Source: Skeletonema tropicum (taxonomy: Eukaryota; Bacillariophyta; Thalassiosirophyceae; Thalassiosirales; Thalassiosiraceae). From it: DNA of 64,000 bases. Under the pieces are notes generated by a model. The model had not been told where the DNA came from, searched no databases, and worked only from the letters and a program-made list of their open reading frames with translations. Both the position numbers and the translations under genes were made by a program. Each line of letters begins with the position of its first letter. The first letter of the stretch is position 1. Where the stretch lies: the NCBI GenBank assembly GCA_037178625.1, contig CM074133.1, forward strand, positions 3,100,001 to 3,164,000, read 5' to 3'. Shown here in pieces: positions 54,340-64,000 of the stretch.

Positions 54340-56562
54340 TTCCTATGGTCCCAGTGTTCATACGTGCCACGGGTGATTCCGCCCGTGAGGCATTACGACG
54401 ATGAGGGAGAGGTTTCTGAAGGATAGCACTCCCCAATGAACTAATGGAATCCGTCGATGGACGACGACTACTTTTCCACCCTCCTCCTCCTCCCACACTT
54501 GTAAATGTTCCCACTAACCCCGAAGCAGAAGAAGAAGCAACACCGGGCTGCTGCTGCTGCTGCTGCTGCTGATGTTTATTATCCGACGATGTAGTTGACA
54601 AATAATTATTAGGGGTGACAGAAGAGAAGAATTCATTCCCCCCATCTCCACCCCCATCAACATGAACAATTGGTCCCAAATCATCCTCATAGTCCTCTTT
54701 GGCACTATTAATGCTCAAATTACGTCCTCCTCCTCCTCCCCCACCTCCCCCGCCCCCACTAACTACCGATCCAGTACCATCCCCCGTAGTAGCTGAATCG
54801 TTAGTAGCCCTCCTCCGTGTTCGAAATACTGGTGGTATCATCGTTGTAGCAGTAGGATCACCACCACCACCACCATCTTCATTAGTATTATGTGATATTG
54901 CAATAGGTGCCATTGCCGCAAGATTCTTCTTGATTTGTTTCGAATTATTATTCGAAGAATTGTTGTTGTTGTTGTTGTTATTGTTGCTCCCCCCACCCTT
55001 TTTACCAAATGAATTGGAAGTATTCGAAGATCGTTCGGATCGTTCCCCCCCACTCCTCCCACTCCTATCAACCTTATTATTATCCGAAGAAGAAGTAGTA
55101 GTACCACTCCTCCCACTCCTATCTACCCTACTATCACTCGCATTACTACTCGACAACGTATCCAATTTCATATGTGGATTAGCCATCATCACTTCCTCCA
55201 ATGAACTCATTACCGTTGCCCTATCGTACATATTGGATCCCCATGATATATCCAATAAGAGGGAGGAACTATCGGAGGCATTGTGAAGTGAGGAGGATGT
55301 TGTCCCGAAGGAATTGTTATTGTTGCTGTTGCTCCGTCGATTGCTTACATTGGAGGAGGTGTTTTTATTAATTCCTCCTCCTCCTCCTCCTCCTCCTCCT
55401 CCTCCCCAGCAGCAGCAGAAGAAACGTAGGAAACACCATCATCGGCAGGTCCACCACCATCCTCACCAAATACATCTGATAATCGTAGGGAAGACCGTGC
55501 CTCCTCTTCAAATTCACGTTGTTGTTGTTGTTGTTGTTTTAACTGCTCCTCTTTCTCTTTTTGACGCTCCAGCCGACTTTTCAATCGAATACTACCACTA
55601 CTACTGCTTAATGTTTTATCCGCAGTAGTATCATCTTGTTGTGGAAGAGAATAAGATCCCTCCTCCCCTGAAGCTGTTTCTTCCAATTCTTCTTCCTCCA
55701 ATTTATAATATTCATGTTCACTTGATTTGAATGATGTATCCAATGTTCGTGTGGATTCTTCTCCTTCCCCTCCTTCCAGACTATTCGTATTTTTTCGTCC
55801 ACCGCTCAATCCTCCCACGGGATGATTTAAATTGGACGTCCGGACGGTGGACGCGGAGGTGGAGGATGAGGAGGGTTGTCGTTGGAGTGTTCGTTGTTGT
55901 TGTTGTTGTTGTTGTGGCATTTTGGTAGCAGATAATGATGGTTCGCCATTGTTATTGGTATTGGTGGCAGTAGTAGTAGTAGGCCCGGCTCCATCACTAA
56001 AATTGATTTCATCCAAAAATTGAGCAAAGGATTCATTATGATGATTTGTTTTTTGCCCTTCTTCTTCCTTATCGTCTGTCGAGTTGGTCCCCTCGGACAT
56101 ATCATCATCATTATCATGTAGTGGTAACGATGAGGGTGATAATGACTTGGTATCATTATTATGGGTTGATGATGACCCTCCCTGCTCGTCCGGATGACGT
56201 CTAATAATATTAATATTATTATTCGTCGCCGCCGCTGCAGACGAGGAAGATGAGCCACTACTACTAGGCATCATTTGCAATGTTGTACTACTCGTATCGT
56301 TATGTGGACTTGTTGAAAATATATCCCGTTTAATGTTGTTGTTGTTGATGATGGATGATGACGATTTATTATTGGCGGGGGCACTACTACTTTTGAATTT
56401 GGTCGTAGTAGTGATAGTAGTAGTAGTACCCTTCTTCAAGGTAGCAGTTGTTGTTGTTAGAGCAACATCACGGTCACTACTGCTGTCATCACTGCTGGTA
56501 GGGAGGGCGGCAGTGTCATCTGTTGTAACACGTTGTTTGAGGGTGGCTGTAGTTGCTTCCAT
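54329..56562 (-). CDS. Low-complexity Ser/Thr/Asn/Glu-rich protein, unknown function
   Basis: Exon 1 (56562-55349) and exon 2 (55268-54329) are joined by a putative 80-nt intron (GTAAGC donor at 55348, acceptor CCGATAG), giving about 717 residues. The splice continues from a Glu run and IKTPPP into ISSLLLDISWGSNMYDRATVM. Gln, Asn, Gly and Glu homopolymers come from CAG, GTT, CCT and CTT-type repeats. Possible phosphorylation-like sites (RRPSTDS, HRRNASRAES) occur near the C-terminus. The stop codon TAG overlaps the next gene's ATG (54329-54339, reading ATGACGGATAG). It may be an independent protein or, with a frame change, an N-terminal extension of the cyclase receptor. I saw no donor-like GTGAGT or GTAAG that would splice the two. 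Confidence 0.5.
54547..54571. repeat. CAG/CTG trinucleotide run
   Basis: Eight consecutive GCT units on the plus strand, read as Gln on the minus strand (QQQQQQQQ). It lies in exon 2 of the low-complexity gene and is likely to vary in length. Confidence 0.9.
55374..55405. repeat. CCT/AGG trinucleotide run
   Basis: About eleven CCT units on the plus strand, encoding poly-Glu (GAG) on the minus strand just before the predicted donor site. A one-base change in its length would shift the frame into a Gly reading; this is an alternative to the intron model. Confidence 0.9.
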
Positions 56563-58344
56563 TGTTTGGAATATTATTAGTTATTATTATTCTATCGGTT
56601 TGTATGTATTCGGATGTTTATTATTATTTGGTGTTGGCAATATCACTCTCGGAGAGGTGAAGGGTGGCTGACTGCAGAAACGAAACTGACGTAGATAGAG
56701 GGAGGAAACAACTCGTTGGATGTTGGCAGTTATAATACTTATTTGAAGAGCCCCTTCAGTTCAATCGTTTCAATTCTCAAGAGCCTTACTTCTTTTATCA
56801 GCTGTAACTTCAAAATCTTCAAAGTGAACAACCAACACACAACGATTTACATCATGGTCATGGGATGTGGTAGAGAGCGAGCGAGAGGCTGTTTTATTCA
56901 CACACACGTAAGTATGTACCGCAAAAAATTGCAACACGCTTTTTTTGGAGCGTGTGCTCGAAACACATGTTAACTAGTATTCTTTCTCCTGCTATTATAT
57001 TTAGGGTTATCAAGAGTTATTATCCGAAAGGGACATTCGGCCCAGACATTATCTCCGGCGAAGAGTGTTCTCCACGACTCATGTCTATATGTTTAGTCCC
57101 ACTTACTTTGCCGGTATTGGTAGTATTAAGTCATTGAATGCCTATCGGAGGAAGGATGGTACCCCGAGTGATGGTAGGTTTTAGAAGTGATTCTCGAAAG
57201 ACTTTCATGAGTACGGTACATGATGGCAGAAACCTTCTCAATATAGTCCTATCATAGCCATTGCCTTTTCTTTAGCTGTTACGTAAATAGAAAGTACGTA
57301 CCTGTTACATAGATATAAGTACGCGAAAGTACGTATGTACCTACTTGATTGGGTCTTGTTATTACAATAGAAATTTTTATGAAAGGCGAGGCCAGCTCTA
57401 CCTACGTCGACGTCCTGTGGCGTACTTGATCTACATCTATACAAAAATCAATATCTATGGAAGCATGGGAACGGAAGACTGCACTTGAGAAGTTATTTTG
57501 CTGTCATTGTCATGCAATTGCAAGTGCGAGCAGCGAAAAAGAGATGTTGACTTGTACATAAGTGAAAGTATGTAATAGTAATAGTCAACTGTGACAACAA
57601 TAAAATTCAAAGTCACTAAGATCCAGAGCCAGAACGAAATCAAGATAAGAATTAGATATGATTACGAGATATCTTCTCCAAAAAGTCCAAGTAACCAAGT
57701 ATTCCTATGTCCAGATCCAATACGCTACCACTACCAGCACCAAGGTCAAGATCTCTAGCTCTAGCTAGCATACGAAAGCCTTTTACTTTTACTCTGTGAA
57801 CTGCCCCTCAAGACGCAAGACAAAGTTAAAGTCATATCTGAATCTAACGATTTATATTTATAGCCACCAGTTGCAACTGATACCCTGCTACCATGCTCTC
57901 TGTCTCTCTGTGTGGCGAGTCGCAGCTGCCGGAAGTTCTCTCATTTTCGCTCTCATGGCTAGGAGGAGAGAAGTGTGGATAGGTAAGATTCCGAGTATGA
58001 GGCGTACATAGCAAGTGTCCAATTTCCACATTACCCCCCCCCCCCCCTCTCTCTCTCTTCTGAAGTGTCTCCTCTCCACTCTTGCGCTTGTGTCCGGCTA
58101 GTCCTGCCGATGAAGTCAAAGGAACATATAAGATCATATTCATATAAATATAAGTCCATTACTGAGATTGTACTTGATTGCTGTGAGGACGGAGATGGAC
58201 GATGAAGGAGGATGCTGAGATCTTAACTGGATCTTGATCCTCTCATTCGATCTCTTTTGGGATTGACATGAAAGTCCAGTCGATGGGAACACCTCTGGAG
58301 CTCTAGAGACTTTTAATGATAATTTTCCAAATTAGTATTATTAG
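56563..58344. other. Spacer, nothing recognised
   Basis: Short ORFs only, without domains. It contains a poly-C tract followed by a CT run at about 58034-58056. The left 150 bp should hold the low-complexity gene's promoter. Confidence 0.4.
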
Positions 58345-58972
58345 CTACACTCTCTCTGGACGCGAGGGTCGGTAGAGAGAGATATGAGAATTCAAACCAG
58401 AACCAGGAGGGGCTCGGGTTGTGCCTGAACAAGCCCTTGAGGCTGCTTGGTACGGGTTGGTAGACATAAGTGGATGGCGAATGCTTTGATGCACAGAAGA
58501 GGCCGAACTGTTGGGGTTAGATGAAGTGGATCTTGTGAGTGGGTACGTTATAGGAGTAGGAGTAGCCGTAGAATTCCTGATGAGCGGGTTTGGATGAAGA
58601 TCATATGAGTTCACAAGCGGGAGATCTCTCCATGCTGAACTGAGCTTTGGAGTTGGAGGGATTCTCGGTACATCTTGGCAGAAGCTTGAGATCAGTTAGA
58701 GGTGAAGGAGAGCGGTTGAATTGAGTCGTCACCGAAGAGAAATTTGCAAAGCATTGTGCCCATGCCCCCACAGGGGCCACAACGGAGCGTTGTGGGGCAT
58801 ATTGCCCAGATTTGGATTTGGAGGAGTTTGGGATCCGTGTACGTGAAGAAGGTTCGAAGAACTTCTTCCTCTCATCACTATGTAAAAATGGTGATAGTAC
58901 TACTCTTCCCATTGTCATGAACATCCTCTTCTCAGGAAAGTAATAATAATAAAAACTTAGAAAATTACTCAA
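58345..58972 (-). pseudogene. Possible broken gene, unknown product
   Basis: Two minus-strand frames (58972-58601 and 58614-58345) could join with one base change near 58612 (SMERSPACELI in the first; LPLVNSYDLHPNP in the second). The first may start at MFMTMGRVVLSPFLHSDERKKFF. Rich in Ser, Pro and Arg, with no family recognised. Equally compatible with chance ORFs. Confidence 0.25.
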
Positions 58973-59258
58973 CTATCCTATAACAATACATACTTGTACT
59001 TGCTGAGTAGACTCGAGATCTGTTCATTGCCATGTGTTTACTCACACAGCAAGGCCGCAACGAGGCGACTGAGGCTAATCCTCACTTCGGCAGTTTGCCG
59101 GGATCTGATTAAGAGTGTAACCATCAACGTTACTAGAACTAACAAACGTAGCTGAACCACTGTTGCTGCGCGCTACTAGTACACCATTTCAATCAGGTTT
59201 CCTCAGCCTCTTGTTGCTTCCTTGATTCGCAATGATGAAGGAAGGATGTGGTCGACTT

Positions 59259-59768
59259 CTAAAGACGATGGAAGCTCCCAATAACATAACAGTGAGCACT
59301 TCTCACGTTCCCACTGACTAAATGGTGATCTAGTTTGTCGTAGTCGTAGTTGGGTTTCCACTTCATTGAGGCCGAGCTTCTGGCATAGAGAGACGACGAT
59401 GCCGAGAGCGAAGTCGTGCCGCCCTGCCTGCGTGCGTTCGTTGACCAGCACGAATAGCAGCGTTCGCAACGTAAACGTAACTCAACTGAATGGTTGCGCA
59501 GAGTATTAATATTGATGTAAAGATCAAGAAGATATCTAGAATCATCGGGAAGTTCATCCTCTGGTGTCAAAAGTATCAGTTCGATTTCATTGAGAAGATG
59601 TTTTGAACGCTGTGTAGCCAGGACTCCACTTTCGTTTGTGATGAGAAGACTGACATTGCGATAAATCCATTGTGAATGAGTAGTATGTAGGATGCGATGG
59701 ATTAGTTGCTTGACCCATGCCTCACCGCTAATTCTGCTTGGAGTGGTGGCTAAGTAAGACTGCTGCAT
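59259..59768 (-). pseudogene. Possible relic of a retroelement-associated ORF
   Basis: A 169-codon ORF whose middle (LHTTHSQWIYRNVSLLITNE, then LNEIELILLTPEDELPDDSRYLLD) resembles, from memory, the segment following reverse-transcriptase domains in repeated diatom ORFs (pattern HxQWIYRN ... E...L..PE..P...R.LL). After about residue 100 the frame loses this character, and an overlapping frame (59469-59203, NERTQAGRHDFAL) seems to continue it, so a frameshift is likely. No polymerase motifs are in the window, so this would be a fragment. Confidence 0.35.
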
Positions 59769-60470
59769 ATCTTCTTGTCAGGAAAGTGGCCGATGGGGTA
59801 ATGCTAGTGTTATCGCCGCAAATAGCAAACTGAGAGGGAGGGAGGTTAGAGTTAGAGTCCCCAAGGGTGTGGTTGGGCTGATACTTATGATGTCGAAGGG
59901 TCGGAGAAGAGAGGCTGTTGCTGTTGAGCGATGTCGATGTGATGAGGAACTTCAGTTTTGACTACTTATAGTTATAGATGAGGCGCTGGCGCTGGTGATT
60001 CCTGTAGTTTAGGAAGAACTAGTTGGAGGGCTGGTTGACAGTCTTGTGTCTTGATATGTAGTCGTGGTCGAATTTTTTACTGTTACTGATGGGGGTAGCG
60101 GAAGTGATGATGGCAGTAGCAGTAGATGTCGTGGTACCACATTTGCAACTGGAGCTGAAGCTGAAGCAGGTGGTAAGAGGTGTTAGAATAGACGATATAG
60201 GAGTTTGTCCCAGCGGTAGTCATACCGGGACCGCTTACTCCTTACTTGGCTTGTTCTAGCTCGACTCTCGACGGCACGTCGACCAACGCTCTTGTCCGCT
60301 GTCCGCCCGAATACACAATAGAAGTAAATAGTAAAAACCCCTTTACTGTGTGGTGCTGTTCCATGTAACGTACGTCTAAGCAGACGGTTGGAACGGCATC
60401 CACTAAACACCTCTATTACCGTAATTGTAACAGTTCATCAGACTGTTCTACGGCTGAATTTTTGTCTACA
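59769..60470. other. Spacer, no gene seen
   Basis: G-rich on the plus strand between 59830 and 60180, with GATGATGG/GTAGCAG-type simple sequence. No supported ORF. Confidence 0.4.
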
Positions 60471-61032
60471 ATGGCACACGACAATTTATCATCCGTTGAC
60501 GGGTCCGCATCATCCGACACGCAGAGAGCTTAAGCACATAGTTAGGAAGTATCCCAAGGTCACCAAAGCCCTCGTGAGCAAGTTGGAGGCATTGAATACT
60601 ATGTTGTCTACGGGTCTCTCTAATTTGTCAGATACTTTGAAAAACGTTGGATCTCTTGGTTCTGTGGTGGCATCTTGTGGTGAGATTGTTGCGCAATTGG
60701 CAGCCATCAATTCTCATCACGCTCAATTTGGTCAGGCATGGACGTCCACCCCCGGTGATCTCGCAAAAAATAGCCACCATCATGGACACTTCCTCGTCGG
60801 CCTCAATGAAGATGTTTCGGCAACGAATCCTCATTCGCGCCCTATTAACTTAGCAACCACAACAGGAGTGAAGGGATGGCTAGCAGGCGTTGATTTGCCC
60901 GCTCATATTCCAGTCGATATCCACGTTGGTCCTGAAGCTAAAGCCCAATTCAGAGTGCTCCTTGAGCATCTGGACGTTTGTGGGTTTGGCAGTCTCCTCC
61001 GGTCAATTTGTCAACTTTGTGCTCGCAGCTAG
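60471..61032 (+). pseudogene. Unrecognised protein, frame broken near its start
   Basis: ATG at 60471 reads MAHDNLSSVDGSASSDTQRA and stops at 60533. The adjacent frame continues without interruption as RELKHIVRKYPKVTKALVSK to 61032, about 165 residues of credible sequence (LEALNTMLSTGLSNLSDTLK, SCGEIVAQLAAINSHH, GWLAGVDLPAHIPVDIHVG). One base removed near 60527 would join them. Helix-rich, soluble, no domain recognised. The following 300 bp to 61332 hold nothing supported. Confidence 0.4.
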
Positions 61033-61332
61033 GAGTCATTCCGCTCAGTACTTGATCGTCCGAATAAATTAGCATTCAGCCCTACTTCGATGATCTCCAC
61101 CGACGGAATTGTTTTCCTGCAGCGAAGGGAGAATGTTCGTCCCTAGGATTTTATCCCGCAAATACCAACTGTAACCAACCAACACAACTGTAGCTATGGC
61201 CGTTCCTTCCCTGCCGGTTGGAAGGGGGGGACGTAGTGATGATGGTGTTACGCTTGAGAATTCACATTCCACGATCTATTGATGCTGTATTCGATGAAGG
61301 ATGCTTGTGGAAAAGGTCCCCCAGAAAAGATG

Positions 61333-62058
61333 CTACCGTTTTGGGGCACACCCCATACTGGGCCTTGAAGCGATCAGTATTGCGCTTTTCCCCACACCTG
61401 GTGATTCTTTTTCATCGGTGAATCCAGCAAAGATCAGCCCGTCCCGGAGAACCTCGTCGACAGAAAACGACCTTCTGGGAGTTGCATCGTTGTTGGCCTC
61501 CCCCGATGGATCGGTGGTATTGGTCTGTGGAAAAACGTCACCCTCTGACGAAATCTCTTCTTCGTCATCATCACCCTCCTCCTCTGTGGATTTTGATTCG
61601 CCGAAGGAGAAACTAAAATCAAAATGGCAGCCACTCCCCTCTCCACTTGTCCCTTCATCACACTTATCCAGTTCTCCGAATGAGGCAATTAGTTCACCCC
61701 ACCCTCCTTCTACACCTTCATCCTCATCATCAATATCTTCTAGGCCCTCCACCGGAGTTTCAGCAGCGGCAGGACTTTGAGGTAGCTCGAAACTATCAGA
61801 ACCAGTATGACACATGCACTCTTGTTCATCGTTGCCTTCTTCCTCGGACATCGAAGAAGAGGGGATCAAATGAGAATGGTCACTGTCACTCTCATCCTCA
61901 TCATCGATCCTATCTCGGTAGCCAATGAAAGAAAAGTCAAAGTCCTTCTTCTTCTTTGAGCTCACATGAGACCGTTCATTTTCGCTCTCATCCCCACCAT
62001 TGCTCCTATCTCGGTAGATGTCAAGAAAAGAAAAGCCATCGTCTGCAATGAAGGACAT
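61333..62058 (-). CDS. Acidic low-complexity protein, unknown function
   Basis: A 241-residue intact ORF from an ATG at 62058. It opens MSFIADDGFSFLDIYRDRS and contains two similar units (FSFLDIYRDR ... ESENERSH and FDFSFIGYRDR ... ESDSDHSH), an internal duplication with KKKK between. The rest is Asp/Glu/Ser-rich (EEEGDDDEEE). It ends with a less acidic segment (RRSFSVDEVLRDGLIFAGFT). No signal peptide or membrane segment. The acidic Phe-containing units could be short linear binding motifs. I do not recognise the family. Confidence 0.6.
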   Translation of the reverse strand: MSFIADDGFSFLDIYRDRSNGGDESENERSHVSSKKKKDFDFSFIGYRDRIDDEDESDSDHSHLIPSSSMSEEEGNDEQECMCHTGSDSFELPQSPAAAETPVEGLEDIDDEDEGVEGGWGELIASFGELDKCDEGTSGEGSGCHFDFSFSFGESKSTEEEGDDDEEEISSEGDVFPQTNTTDPSGEANNDATPRRSFSVDEVLRDGLIFAGFTDEKESPGVGKSAILIASRPSMGCAPKR

Positions 62059-64000
62059 ATTGGTGCTTTATAAGTAGGAATAATTGAACGATAGGTGGAT
62101 ATTATTTATGTCGGCGTCAAGTTAGTTGTTGATGTGCAGGAATCGCCAAAAAACTGGCGCTGGCCAAATGGAGAAGCGGCGCCGCCTCAATGCCAGCCTG
62201 ACCACAGAAGCACAACCAACAGTAGGAGGAGAGGACGGCGAACGATACTTAGTATGCTGCCCTTTCGAAGCGATGAATCATGGCTGCCATCACTATACCA
62301 TCATCAATAGAGGCGGGTGCTTTGCTTGGCGGCTCGGTCACAAGTCACAACGATGTCACTACGTAGTGACAATGTAACTACCCGCGTAGTTACAATGTCA
62401 CAACGCGGGTAGTTACATAGTGACAAGGCGGGTGGTTTTGTTGTGACATTGTAACTACACGTGTTGTGACAAGCCCACAGATTCACCCGCGGGCGAGTTG
62501 TCAACGTCTAAAAAGGGGCTACAAAGGGGGCAAAAAGGGGGCACTGTGCCCCCGATCCATAATCCTCCCGGCCCCAACGCCTAATTTTAGGTGTACATAG
62601 GGTCATAGGCCCAAGGCCAAGGGCATAGGCCTATCACTGCCAGGTGGTCTGGACCCGCCACGATGAGTTCCGCCACGATTTCCGCCACGATTCTTAAAAA
62701 GATATTCCTTACCTACTACTTATGATAGAGGGCTGATCTCAAATGGCAGTCCCTTTCATAATGGGAGTATTTTGTACATGGTCCTTTCTCATGAAGAATC
62801 GCTGTGACATAGGCTAGGATGTTTCATTCTCACCTCAAAATCTCGGGAAGTGGATTTCTTACTCGCAAGAAAGAGTGAATTCAAAAGGCAACGGTGCGGT
62901 GGCCAAGCAACGGCCACTCCAGCCACAACAAAATTCAAACAGCCTCCACACCATGACAAGACATGCTATTGTAAGCGCTGCCGGCGGCCGCCTAACCACC
63001 ATGCCTTCTCTCATCCGCATTGAATTTAACCACAATAATCAGCGATAGCACTGTTGCATGCGAAGATGAAGAAGAACTGATTTGGGACGAAAGGGTTGTC
63101 CATTATTTAGAGGAAAGATGAGTCATCAGTGTTGTGTGTTCAAGGTTCAAGTTTTGGCCTTATCACGACTACGTCATATATCACCATCATCTATTACACC
63201 AATAATACGACGTCGCAGCTGCATTTGATTGTGTCGATGATCCTTCGGCAAAAAGTCGTTGCTCCAGTTTGAAATGAATGGACATCAGCCTCAGCCCAGT
63301 GACGGAGAGAGGGAAGAAGACAATCTGTTCAAAAGGGTCGGTGTTATGAAGCATCCGACAATCAGCCTCGGCAACGTGCGGAATTCGAAGCAATATAAGT
63401 GAGCTGGTCACGTTCTTGTCGCACGTCAATAATATCGTAATGTATCGCCTCTTCTTTATTGAACGCACATCAACTTCTGCGAGGTTAATCCTCGATGAAT
63501 CGTTTGTTATCTCATTTAAATTCATACCTCTCTTGCAAATGTACTCTACAGATGTAAATGGACAACAATGAAGACAGTAACAATATCACGTCAACCACAA
63601 TCATGTTGCTCCCGATTGAATGCATAATTACTGCTTTAAACACTATTTATCGGATGACGATGCCTCGACCGTGACGAATTATATCCTTGTTGAAATCATG
63701 ATTGCTTTCATGATGCAGTCATTATCTCTATGCCATATATTCCGCTGCTATGAATGTCTCTGTTGGCAAATGCGGAAAATCTCTCTGTGTCATGTACCGC
63801 ATATTCGAAGTGTCATTGTTTCGTCATTAGTTTGTCAGGTTGAATGCATTGATAGCCGGTATTTCATAGTGTGTCAATACTGTAAGCATTGTGCATAAAA
63901 AGAATTGTGAAGATTGCTTTGTAATGTTCTATCTGTTATTCCTATCTATCAACAGTTATTGGAAGAGAGAAGATTGCATCGTAATGTTTCTCTCCGTTGT
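62059..64000. other. Spacer to window end
   Basis: Apart from the palindrome cluster at 62354-62480, I see runs of AAAGGGGGC near 62515-62545 with a hairpin (GGGGGCACTGTGCCCCC), and short ORFs without domains (for example minus 63525-63187). The right edge may be upstream or downstream of a gene outside the window. Confidence 0.4.
62354..62480. repeat. Cluster of GTCAC/GTAAC palindromes
   Basis: Perfect or near-perfect palindromes occur one after another: TGTCACTACGTAGTGACA (62354-62371), GTAACTACCCGCGTAGTTAC (62374-62393), then partial copies (GCGGGTAGTTACATAGTGAC; TTGTGACATTGTAACTAC; GTTGTGACAAG). Units of GTCAC, GTAAC and CGCGGGT are shuffled through about 125 bp. It looks like recombination among short inverted motifs rather than one element. 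Confidence 0.75.

Noticed and set aside
56333..56671. 112-codon plus-strand ORF of Leu/Val repeats
   Set aside because: Complement of Asn/Thr-rich trinucleotide repeats in the low-complexity gene.
1..64000. tRNA or rRNA genes
   Set aside because: I looked for the GGTTCRA-type T-loop with a plausible acceptor stem and for rRNA core motifs. Several GTTCAAGT/GTTCGA strings occur, but none has a matching cloverleaf by eye.

Overview
The window looks like nuclear DNA of a centric diatom, probably of the Thalassiosira / Cyclotella / Skeletonema group. The evidence is a silacidin-like biosilica protein precursor with RxL-type repeats, a membrane nucleotide-cyclase/phosphodiesterase fusion, short GT-AG introns (mostly 80-180 nt, with GTGAGT or GTAAGC donors), and uncharacterised proteins of types I recall from diatom genomes. 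The placement is by inspection only; no search was run.

Layout. 1-10.3 kb: a multi-pass membrane protein with an EGF-like Cys cluster, a convergent BTB-type gene whose frame is broken once, a large secreted DOMON + PQQ-dehydrogenase-like fusion protein, and a damaged bacterial-type ribosomal protein uL1 gene. 10.3-15.4 kb: repeat-rich spacer with the first of four members of a small-protein family (present at 11.6, 39.7, 47.8 and 49.4 kb). 15.4-19.6 kb: the silacidin-like gene, then a coiled-coil/TPR-like/WD40 protein on the opposite strand. 20.7-32.8 kb: an array of four tandem units with a period of exactly 2114 bp, each encoding the same small secreted Cys-rich protein. The array is interrupted by a ~2.6-kb insertion and by a 1033-bp terminal-inverted-repeat element, and it is followed by a decayed fifth gene start. 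33.1-35.7 kb: a class-3 (DAG-type) lipase.

35.7-50 kb is mostly repeats: a large inverted repeat around family copy 2, a 344-bp element whose empty site survives in the other arm, a ~0.6-kb duplicated block whose two copies show one filled and one empty site for a 1460-bp element, a foldback element with ~380-bp arms, a TA-flanked 603-bp element, and a tandem duplication carrying family copies 3 and 4. A SIRT6-type sirtuin lies at 42.2-43.4 kb. 50.1-56.6 kb holds the three-exon cyclase/PDE gene, whose start codon overlaps the stop codon of an upstream low-complexity gene. 57-64 kb has weak or broken ORFs, one intact acidic ORF, and a palindrome cluster.

The genes do not form one pathway. The coherent themes are secreted or cell-wall proteins (silacidin-like, tandem Cys-rich, DOMON-PQQ) and repeated small transposon-like insertions into duplicated DNA, which makes several events readable by comparing filled and empty sites within the window.
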